A DNA stretch of 64,000 nucleotides from an uncultured Planctomycetaceae bacterium (GTDB taxonomy: Bacteria; Planctomycetota; Planctomycetia; Planctomycetales; Planctomycetaceae): contig CALSLT010000035.1 in the NCBI GenBank assembly GCA_943787265.1, positions 62,001 through 126,000 of the forward strand. The letters run 5' to 3'. The notes beneath the pieces were generated by a model, which saw nothing but the letters and a program-made list of their open reading frames with translations, made no database searches and had not been told where the DNA came from. Shown here piece after piece: positions 1 to 8,300 of the stretch. The position numbers were made by a program, and so were the translations under genes. Every line of letters starts with the position of its first letter. The first letter of the stretch is position 1.

Positions 1-1
1 G

Positions 2-856
2 CATTCACCTTTCGAAGTGCCGGTCCCGTTCGACAGCCTCTACGACGACGTTACGATTCCGCTGCCGAATCTGCAAACGCTAGACGATATCAAACGGCTG
101 CCCTTGCCATTGCGGCTGCTGATTCTGCGAGGCCGGCCGGTTTACGACCTCGATCGCGAGCGGCTTCAGTGGATGTACCGCAGTTATTACGGAGCGATCA
201 GCCAGATTGACCGCGAAGTTGGCCTGATGATGCAGGCGTTGCAGGACGCCGGGCTGGCGGAAAATACGATTGTCGTCTTCAGCTCCGATCACGGAGACCA
301 GTTGCTTGAGCACGGTCTGATGGGCAAGAACTGCTTCTACGATGCGTCAGTACGAGTGCCGCTGACCTTCCATTTTCCAAAGAGAATCAAACCGGGCCAG
401 TTCGATCACCTCGTCGAGTCGATCGATGTGCTGCCGACGCTGTTCGAACTGGCAGGACTATCGGAACCCTACGAGAATCAGGGCCGCAGCCTGGCTCCGC
501 TGATCGCCGATACGGGCAAGGCTTATACACCGCGCGATGCTGTCTTCTGTGAAAATGTAATTCCGGAAGTGATCACAGGCGGCCGGCTGGACTTTGAATT
601 TCAAAAACGAGTTGGCATCAAGGGAATTCGCCATCCCGATGCAAAAATGGTCCGCACTCGCCGCTGGAAGTTCAACTACTACCCTGAAGGATATGCAGAA
701 CTCTACGACCTGCAGAACGATCCGCACGAAATGAAAAACCTTGCCGACGATCCCACGCACCGCGAAGTCATCTTCGAGATGAAAGACCGTCTGCTTCACT
801 GGCTGACGACGGCCGACGAAACCGACCAGATCGCCCCACGCTGGCTGAGGCCGTAG
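2..856 (+). CDS. Sulfatase, C-terminal part (5' end outside window)
   Basis: The reading frame is open from base 2, so the gene starts before the window; the GTG at position 17 is only an internal valine. The visible 284 residues hold the C-terminal half of an alkaline-phosphatase-fold type I sulfatase. SSDHGDQLLEHG is the metal-binding Asp-His segment following the central strand, then come the VRVPL strand, the SIDVLPTLFELAG helix, and the closing WKFNYYPEG and LYDLQNDPHEMKNLA segments that end most family members. The opening residues HSPFEVPVPFDSLYDD match the substrate-loop region usual in planctomycete sulfatases. The formylglycine motif lies outside the window, so whether the enzyme is intact and what it desulfates cannot be judged. 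It is probably secreted like its relatives. gpmI is encoded convergently 43 bases downstream. Confidence 0.9.
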   Translation, partial: HSPFEVPVPFDSLYDDVTIPLPNLQTLDDIKRLPLPLRLLILRGRPVYDLDRERLQWMYRSYYGAISQIDREVGLMMQALQDAGLAENTIVVFSSDHGDQLLEHGLMGKNCFYDASVRVPLTFHFPKRIKPGQFDHLVESIDVLPTLFELAGLSEPYENQGRSLAPLIADTGKAYTPRDAVFCENVIPEVITGGRLDFEFQKRVGIKGIRHPDAKMVRTRRWKFNYYPEGYAELYDLQNDPHEMKNLADDPTHREVIFEMKDRLLHWLTTADETDQIAPRWLRP

Positions 857-899
857 GCCGCGACCGGGTGGCAACAGAGTATCGCGTTTCTCGGTACAG

Positions 900-2508
900 T
901 CAGTCGTTTGGAATCAGAGATGTCCCGGTCATCTCAGCTGGCTGAGCCACGCCAAGCAGAGTCAGCACGGTCGGCGCGACGTCTGCCAGGCGTCCGTCGC
1001 CGAGCAATTCTTTTCCTGATGCCTTCGCATCTACAACAATCAGATCAACGTCGTACGTCGTGTGTTTGGTGTGAGGTCCGCCTGATTCCGGATCGAGCAT
1101 CTGTTCGCAGTTTCCGTGATCCGCGGTGACCACGGCTCCGCCACCCTTTTGCAAGGCGGCGTCAATAATTCGACCAACGCCCGCATCGACATTTTCGACG
1201 GCCTCGATGGCCGCAGGCAATGAGCCGGTGTGGCCGACCATGTCTCCGTTTGCGAAGTTCACGAGGATGAAGTCGAACAACTCAGACTTAATGGCGTTCA
1301 CGACGGCGTCTGTCACGCCGGCGGCCGACATCTCCGGCAGAGAGTCATAAGTAGGAACGTGCTTGGGCGACGGAATGTCGAGTTGCATTTTCCTGCTGGA
1401 AGCATCCCGCTTTGTAGTCGTTAAAGAAGTAGGTGACGTGCGGGTGCTTTTCTGATTCCGCACATCTCAACTGAGACAGCCCGTTGTCTTCCAGGACTTC
1501 CCCTAGAGTGTTTTTCATCCGTTCTGGCGTTGGGAAGACAACCTGCGTAGGAAGACCGGCTTCGTATTCCGCCATCGTGCCGAAGAACAGATCGTCCAGT
1601 TTGGCACCTCTGTCGAAGCCGCCTTTGGGGACGGCTGCCCAGGCGGCATCGTCCAGAACGAACGCCTTTGCCAGCTCACGAGGACGGTCGCCCCGATAAT
1701 TGAAAAAGATGACCGCGTCGCCGGACTTGATTAGGTTCGAAGCAATTTCTTCGTCTGTGCCGATGCTTGCCGGAAGAACGAATTCGTCGCCGCCTTGAGT
1801 ATCCGATGACGGAGCGTCGTAGTACGCCTGCACGGCTTCAGTTGCCGAGGCTCGCGAAGTGGCCCCTTTAACAAGCATGTTGTACGCACTGGTGACGCGG
1901 TCCCAGCGAAAGTCCCGGTCCATCGCATAAAATCGACCGATGACAGAGCCAATTCGACCGACGCCGATTCTTTGAATCTCTGATTCAAAGCGTTTGACGA
2001 ACTCCAGCCCCAACTTCGGAGCGGTGTCGCGGCCGTCGGTGATCACATGGATGACGACTTTGTCGGCGGCAACGTTCTGACGTTTGCAGTACTCAACCAG
2101 TGCGATGGCATGATTGATGTGTGAATGAACTCCGCCGTCAGACAGAAGTCCCAGAAGATGGAGCGTCCCACCGGTGCGAGCGACGTGGGCGACGCTATCG
2201 TCCAGGGTTTGGTTGTCAAAGAAGGATTCGTCGCGGATTGCGTTGGTGATCCTCATCAACTGCTGATTGACGATTCGCCCAGCACCAATGTTCTGATGTC
2301 CGACTTCGCTGTTTCCCATGACTCCGTCGGGCAGTCCGACGTCTTCCCCGGAAGTGTGAATCTGAGTGTGGGGGTATTCCTGCAGCAGTCTGTCGTTGAC
2401 CGGAGTGTTCGCAAGATGGATGGCGTTGCAGTCGTTGAATTCCGCATGCGGATTGTGGCCCCAGCCGTCTCGAATAATCAGTACTACTGGTCGTTTCTTG
2501 TCGGACAT
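900..2508 (-). pseudogene. gpmI: Cofactor-independent phosphoglycerate mutase, one apparent frameshift
   Basis: It interconverts 3- and 2-phosphoglycerate in glycolysis and gluconeogenesis, in the cytoplasm. The N-terminal reading frame (2508 down to about 1390) shows DGWG at residues 14-17, the catalytic serine in MGNSEVGH (Ser67), ITDGRDTAP and FFNYRGDRPREL. The C-terminal part lies in another frame (about 1390 to 900) and has SPKHVPTYD, FANGDMVGHTG and the metal-binding TADHGNCEQM. Removing one base from the four-T run at 1388-1391 joins the two frames into about 535 residues, the usual family length, and restores the expected nine-residue spacing between Phe and SPK. The start is ATG at 2508. 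Because the enzyme is central and all motifs survive on both sides, an assembly indel is as likely as a real mutation. No second mutase is visible here. Confidence 0.9.
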
Positions 2509-2691
2509 GCTGCTCAGCTTTGTATGAATTAAGGTGCAAAGCGACGATTGGAAAAGAAACCATTCCGTCGTGAAAATTCAGTCTGCGCGCGGCGTATCCT
2601 AGTCGATCAATCCGGTGTCGCCAGCGTGTCTCGCGTCGCGGGATTTCGGCATCAGAAGCCAGCAGAACTGGATGTTACATCCGGGGAGATA

Positions 2692-2766
2692 GCCACATAA
2701 AAATGCAAGAATTCACGAGAACGGCACAGCCTTCGTTTTGTGCCTTCTCGTGCGTTTTCTGTGGCC
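2692..2766. repeat. Long imperfect hairpin repeat
   Basis: CACGAGAA-c-GGCACA (2714-2728) pairs with TGTGCCTTCTCGTG (2739-2752) around an 11-base loop. The pairing continues outward between GCCACA at 2692 and the TGTGGC ending at 2765, with a few mismatches. The core wording resembles the hairpin at 18963-19012, so this looks like a copy of a dispersed element; it may also act as a terminator between gpmI and the IS-flanking region. Confidence 0.6.
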
Positions 2767-2778
2767 AATCAACATCCC

Positions 2779-2913
2779 TCACATCTTCTTCTCATCCGGC
2801 GGCGGGCCCAGCAACTCCTTGGGAAGTTTCAGCAGGTTGAGCGGTGTGAAGTCTTCGCCGTCGAATTCGATCAGCTTGACCAGCCAGTCCCGTTGCTTCC
2901 GACCAGCAGAACC
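2779..2913 (-). pseudogene. Orphan C-terminal gene fragment beside IS630
   Basis: About 44 codons read protein-like on the minus strand up to a TGA at 2779, with segments such as QRDWLVKLIEFDGEDF and LPKELLGPPPDEKKM. The frame is open back to the IS end, but on the other side of the IS it does not continue the SRPBCC gene, whose own stop is conserved. It may be the tail of an otherwise lost gene or a chance open frame. I do not recognise the family. Confidence 0.3.
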
Positions 2914-2915
2914 TA

Positions 2916-2933
2916 GTGCTTCGTCATACTTTG
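2916..2933 (+). repeat. IS630 left inverted repeat
   Basis: Terminal repeat beginning GTGCTTCGTCATACTTTG. Its reverse complement recurs at 4132-4149 with two mismatches. The transposase stop codon (2924-2926) lies inside it. Confidence 0.85.
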
Positions 2934-4070
2934 ATTTGCGGGTAGAGGGATTTGAGCTTGGTGCGTGCGTTGTCGATTGTGAATTGCCAATCGACACCTC
3001 GCTGCCTGTCGTTGCTGGCAGCGGACCAGGCATTCGTTTCTGTTCGAAGTTCGTCGATATCTACGATGCGGCGATCCTTCAGGCACTGACGCGTCATGGA
3101 GCTGAGTTCGTTCTCTGAGCCCTGTTCATGATTAAGGGGCAGCCAACTGCCGTGCTTTGGAGTGAAGCGAAAATCCAGGCGACGGACGAGCTCGCGAGCT
3201 TTGTCGGCGGGAAAGGCTTCGTAGAAAGCTCCCATGGTGTGCGTATTCAGATTGTCGCAGACCAGAATCACTTTTTGTGCATTCGCGTATCGCGTGCGGA
3301 GAAGTTCTTCCATCTCAACAGCCCAATCGACCTTGGTGCGTTGCTTGCGAACATGCACCGTGCGCCAGCCGGAAAGTGGTTCGGTGAACATGAAAATGCT
3401 GGCGGTTGCGTTCGTATTCGTAGTCAACACGGCGTGGATGCTGTCTACTGGCAGCGATCGGGACGCGAGTTTCCTTAAGCAATTGCACCGGTTGCTCGTC
3501 CATACAGAGCACTGGAAAGTCTGCATCGTAAGGCAGGGCGTACGTGTCCAGCACGTTTTCCATACAAGCAACGAACTCGCTGTTCGCTTCCGGTGGAATG
3601 ACCCAGTACTGAATTTTCCGTCGCGTCATGCCGTTTTTTTCAGCGTCTGGCGAACGGTCTCGTGACTCACCGATTCGACGATGCTCAGTTCCACGACTTT
3701 CTCGGCGAGCAAACGCAGAGTCCAGTTGGCAAAACCTTTGGGCGGGTTTACCCAGACGCAGAGCAATCACTTTCGCTTCCTGCTCACCATCAAAGAGCTT
3801 CTCGTGTGGCGGCGTTTCGCGTGGCTTTCCATTCAAAGCAATTTCGAAACCTTCCGTCACCAGCCGCTGCCGAATGTTCTCTACCGTATTAATTCGACAA
3901 CCAAAGGCCTCCGCGATTCTGCGGTCCGTCCAGCACGGACCATCAGCATCGGCTTTCAAGAGCACTTGTGCCCGCCGCACTTTCTGCGATGACCCGCTCA
4001 ACTTCTTCACCACGCTCAGAAGCGTTTCCCGTTCGTTATCTGCCAAACGAACCACATATTTCTTCTGCAT
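2924..4070 (-). pseudogene. IS630-family transposase, frameshifted
   Basis: The start is ATG at 4070 (MQKKYVVRLADNERETLL). An N-terminal helix-turn-helix region precedes the DDE endonuclease domain. The first acidic residue is in VLCMDEQPVQLL and the second in VILVCDNLNTHT; the third is expected just after PKHGSWL. Three frame breaks are visible: near 3745-3760 (before NPPKGFANWTLRLL), in the seven-T run at 3634-3640, and at about 3402-3410 (before TASIFMFTEPLSGW). Just after PKHGSWL a short unrelated stretch replaces the residues usually preceding AENELSSM. With these breaks the element cannot encode a full transposase; the total coding length fits the usual 360-380 residues. Confidence 0.88.
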
Positions 4071-4131
4071 AGCAACCCTCCATGGTTGCCAGACTTGTCT
4101 CAAAATCAACAGTACCGGGGAACCCCAATTC

Positions 4132-4149
4132 CAAAGACTGACGAAGCAC
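4132..4149 (-). repeat. IS630 right inverted repeat
   Basis: CAAAGACTGACGAAGCAC, the inverted partner of the repeat at 2916-2933. Its last base supplies the final G of the SRPBCC gene's TAG stop on the minus strand. Confidence 0.85.
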
Positions 4150-4601
4150 TAGTCGGCAGCGGCGTCTTGATTTTCGAGAATGCGTTTCAGATTCTCGAGT
4201 TCGTTGCTGGCCGCGTCACAGTTGGCTTTTCCCATCATCCAGCCGAACAGAAAGAAGAAGATCTTCAAAAAGCCCTTCGGCGACACGATCGACTTTTGAG
4301 TAACTCGCGTACCTTCTGAAGTCTTCTCAAAGAAGTAGGCCACATCGATATTAAACGAATCGCCAACCAGTTCGCTCGCCGAAACGTGGGGCCGTTCCCA
4401 GCGAGTAACGATCCCCTGGAACTCCATCTCTTTGCCGTGGCTCTGAGTGAGACACTTAAACGTCGTGCCAACCCCGTCAGGCGTTTCTTCGATCACCGTG
4501 TCTTCAACAACCGTGATGCTCCACTCGGCAACGTGCTCGTTGGTGAAGTCGAACACATCTTCGATCGGACGATTGATTTCGACGCTGGCTTCTGCCTGCA
4601 T
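4149..4601 (-). CDS. SRPBCC-family protein (START/polyketide cyclase-like)
   Basis: 150 residues that read as a single SRPBCC helix-grip domain. It opens with a typical first strand (QAEASVEINRPIEDVFDF), continues with strands such as GTTFKCLTQSHGKEMEFQG and ends in a long C-terminal helix containing SNELENLKRILENQ. These domains bind hydrophobic ligands in a central cavity; the ligand here is unknown. The segment FLKIFFFLFGWMMGK is very hydrophobic but falls at the start of the final helix, so a membrane anchor is possible though not required. The ATG at 4601 has a strong GGAGG ribosome site seven bases upstream. The stop codon TAG was preserved when IS630 inserted into it. Confidence 0.75.
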   Translation of the reverse strand: MQAEASVEINRPIEDVFDFTNEHVAEWSITVVEDTVIEETPDGVGTTFKCLTQSHGKEMEFQGIVTRWERPHVSASELVGDSFNIDVAYFFEKTSEGTRVTQKSIVSPKGFLKIFFFLFGWMMGKANCDAASNELENLKRILENQDAAAD

Positions 4602-4742
4602 GGCGGCCTCCGGGCGACTGGTCGCGAACTCATCGCCCCCAGCATGAAATTGAAAGTCAGACCCGCAATTGAGCCTCGACTTCAGTCATCCTGCCAGTTC
4701 TGCATCAGAGATTCAATTCCCGACAACGGCTTTTAGCCTCAA

Positions 4743-5129
4743 TCAAGCGGCACGCCGGCGGCGACGTCTGCGAGGAGCATCCAAGGGAATGACGTCGGGA
4801 TCGACGCCTTCTCGAACGACTCGACCGGCCATCAGACGGTAAAGTGCGAGCAGGATAAATGCTCCACCTGTCGACGCGAAAAAGCCAAGCGTGCTGATCG
4901 GTGTGAGTCTTGGACTGTCGAATGCGTACATCGCGATTCCGCAGCCGATCACGCAGCCAGCAATTCCGATCACCAGCGTGACGACCGCTCCGCCGGGATC
5001 GCGGCCTGGCATAATTGCCTTAGCAGTTAGACCTACCAGAGTCCCAAAGCCAATCCACTCAAGCATCGCATGTGCGGTTTCGTCCATTGCCTTGAGCAGC
5101 TTTGGATCGATCATTTCCGGGTCAAACAT
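4743..5129 (-). CDS. Small membrane protein resembling GlsB/YeaQ/YmgE family
   Basis: The 128-residue protein beginning MFDPEMIDPKLL is preferred over a longer frame that would start at 5306, because the extra 59 residues are Cys/Arg-rich and unlike a protein start. It has three hydrophobic segments; the first is followed by LTAKAIMPGRDPGG, the loop typical of transglycosylase-associated (GlsB/YeaQ) proteins, and the second contains the glycine-rich VIGIAGCVIGCGIAMYAF. A third segment (FFASTGGAFILLALYRLMAG) precedes a basic tail ending in a run of arginines. Family members are small inner-membrane proteins linked to stress, with no established reaction. It lies alone between the SRPBCC gene and the large haem protein. 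Confidence 0.65.
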   Translation of the reverse strand: MFDPEMIDPKLLKAMDETAHAMLEWIGFGTLVGLTAKAIMPGRDPGGAVVTLVIGIAGCVIGCGIAMYAFDSPRLTPISTLGFFASTGGAFILLALYRLMAGRVVREGVDPDVIPLDAPRRRRRRRAA

Positions 5130-5336
5130 CGTTGAGAACGCCTTTTCAACAACCTGCGGCTCCGCCGCGGCAACTCTGGAACCGCACCGACAGTATGTGG
5201 CTCCCTGCTTTAAGCTGATCGGCAGTTTAGCGGCGAATTCTGAAACAAAGCGACATCGAATCCGCACATCCCGCCCCCAGTCGCAGCGAATGACCAACAT
5301 CCGCACACATCCGCGTATGACAATTTACGACCACAT

Positions 5337-8300
5337 CTATGGTAAATACTGATTAGCGACCTTAAGCCTGATGTTTCGAAACGCGACCTTGCAGCCTTTT
5401 CCGTGGTCCTGCAACGCGATGAAGCCCTTTCGGCGACTCATTTGATTGTCCTGATCAGTCACCTGAGAGAAGACCACGCCGTTGATCTTCTGAGTCAGAG
5501 TGTCTCCTCCCGCAACGATCTCCAGCGTGTTCCAGGCGTGCTCATTGAATCGCCGTTTGAGTGAATCGGGGTTATCAACCTGCTTAACAATCTTCGAACC
5601 GTCGCTGGCAAGGATCACTTTCTGACCAGCAGTTGCCATCAGGTGACGAGCCTGTTTTCGCGGGTGGTCGGCGGCCAACAGAGAATGATGCCAGAGGCCC
5701 ATTACACTTTGCTTCGCCACTTCCACCTGGTAGCCATGCACCATCCAGTTGCCGAGATCGTCACTTCGAACCTGCACACCCGAGTTCCCTTTATCCCAGC
5801 GAAACTCAAGCCGAAGCACAAAATCCGATGGCTGCTGGCCTCGCCAGATCAGCCAGTTCTTCTGTTCCGCCTTGCCCGTACACCAGATCTCACCGTCGTG
5901 AACCTCCCACGCACCAGGCTTGCCATCCCAACCAGCCAGGTCAGTACCGTTGAAGATCGCCGTGAAGCCCTCTTTCGGCTTGCCGTCGACCTCCGTTGAG
6001 TCTCGCAGTGCATCCGCAATCACATTGGCAACGTGCTTGCCGATGACCTCTTCGCCAACCTTTGACAGATGGATGCCGTCGGACTCTCGCAGAACATCGT
6101 CCGTGCCGACGCGAATTGAGAGACCGTGCACATCGTTGACTTCGATGCCGGTTTCTTTCGCTATCTGAGCCGCTCTGGCGTTGTACCTGACGACATCCGC
6201 CTCGCGCCGCACGACACGTTTGTAGCCTTCGGAAGCTGCCTGACGACTCTCGATGACCGGCGTCGTCAGAGCAAAGATGATCTTTGCATCAGTCAACTCT
6301 TGCAGTTTCGTAAAAATCGCACGAAGGTTGCCCTCGTAGACTTCCAGGCTGTGCCTCGGTTGCCCGGTCGCCGAACTCAGAAACATATCGTGCAATCCGA
6401 CATTGATGTGCACGACCGAGGCGTTGCGGCCCTTGACCCATTTTTCGAGATTCTCCAACACGAACTCTGTATGCCGACAGTTCTCCTTCGGAGACCATAC
6501 AGTCGCTTTTCTTTTCAGCTCGGTCACAACGGTCTGCTGATAATTCATCCTGATTGAATCGCCCAGCAGAATCACAACGGGCAAGGCCTCTGGCTGCTTT
6601 TCCTGAGCGGCTTCAGAAACTCTTCCGTCGCTCATCATCCAGGCAAACAGATCCCGCGTCTGGTCCTCAGTCAGTTTGTCGAGCAACCCGTCAGGCATCA
6701 TCGACTGCTTCGACACTTTCACGACCTCAACATCGTCCGAGCCAACTCTCACGGATTCCGTTGCCGTTTGAATGGTAAGTCCCGCTTCCGAACGTTGAGA
6801 GATCGCTCCAGTAATCACTCGACCGCTGCTCATGATGACCGTTGCCAGTCGAAAATCCACAGGAACAGCGGCGCTGGGATCAACGACGTTTGAAATCAGG
6901 TAATGAAGATTCCGACGGTTGGCTCCAGTCAACTCCGGCCCGATCGTTCGCCCAACACCGAACAGTTTGTGACACGACGAGCATGTCTTCCGGAAGACTT
7001 CGCGACCATTCACCAGGTTGGCCTCGTCGAGCTTCGCCGGGAACAGCATGTTCTCCCATTTCTTAATCAGACGAAGTCGGTCTCCGGAAGATTTCCGCAC
7101 AGTTCCCCAGACCTTATTCAGACGTTTTTCCAGTGCGGCATCCCCGAGGCGCGAAACCTGCCTCGCTTGTGCAGCGGACACATCTGCCGCGGCGATCTTC
7201 TTTTGCTCGATCGCCGAGACAAGAAGTTGCGCACTGGTTTTGCGAGCGACCAGAAAATCAATCACAGAGCTTCTATCTGACTCGCTGAATTCTTCGTAAC
7301 GGCCAAGAATTTCCTTTGCGAAAGCTGGGTCATTGATCGACGTTGCCGCCTGTAGAGCCACTGATGTCAACTGCCCAGCCTTGATCAACCGTTGCAGATC
7401 ATCGCTCAGACCAACAGCCTTTCGTCGCGATAGTCCTGATAGAGCAGCCAGGCGTGTCTCTGATTTTTCTCGCCTGTCGTGCAGCAGTGTCCTAACTCGA
7501 TCAACAGCTGCCTCGTCACCGATCGCCGCGGCGGCTGTCACGGCCGCAACTCGAACTTTGACATCCGAGTGCCCCATCAACCTGGCCGCTACGTCGCCAG
7601 CAGATGCTGGAAGCTTGCCAATCTCCAATGACGAAAGCCCGGCGTTGAACCCCGTCAGTAAATCCGAAATGACTTCCGACGTTTTCAGTCGAGCAAGTTC
7701 TTCAAACAGGATTGCAACTACATCAACCGAGTGTTCGGTCAATCGTCGCGCGATCCACTGCCGAAGCTTTGGCGAACTTTGCGTTGCGAGCTTCACGGCT
7801 CGACGAGGATTCTCGGGAACTTCCGGCTGGATCCCGTACCAGATCATTCGCTGAAGATTCGATTCACTGTCTGCAGAAACCTTACTCGCAAGTTTTGAAG
7901 CGACCGGCCATCTCTTCCCGACTGGCACTCGTTGCAACGTCGATGCCAGCGTCACCCGAACCAACCACGACTCGTCAGACTCGGCCATCTCTGACAGATG
8001 TTTCAGTGTCTCTTCGCTCGGTGCCTGCCCATCGGCCAGCAATCGCACGGCCCAAGATCGCACATGCTCGTTCTGATGACTCAACAGACTGAGCAACCAC
8101 GCCTCGTCAGCTCCGCCGCTGCCATACAAGGCCCAAAACGCTCGCAGCTTTCGGGTGACGTCGGGAGTGTCATCAAATAGGCGTTGCAACTCCGCGTGAG
8201 CCTTCGCCATGTCCTGACCAGCCATCGAACGCTCCTGCAGAATGCGTCGGGCGTGGCGAACGTACCAGTCGTTGGCATGTAGTTGGTAATTGACGAGCTG

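Larger units (their letters stand above)
2916..4149 (-). mobile_element. IS630-family insertion sequence, decayed
   Basis: A 1234-bp element bounded by 18-bp inverted repeats (2916-2933 and 4132-4149) that match at 16 of 18 positions, starting GTGCTTCGTCA. Each end is flanked by a TA dinucleotide (2914-2915 and 4150-4151), the target duplication known for IS630/Tc1 elements; collapsing one copy rebuilds a CTAG target, the sequence IS630 is known to prefer. It contains a single transposase reading frame with several frame breaks. The element sits exactly on the stop codon of the neighbouring SRPBCC gene. Confidence 0.88.

Noticed and set aside
5130..5306. N-terminal extension of the small GlsB-like protein
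   Set aside because: 59 residues rich in Cys and Arg without a leader; ATG 5129 gives the usual compact protein.
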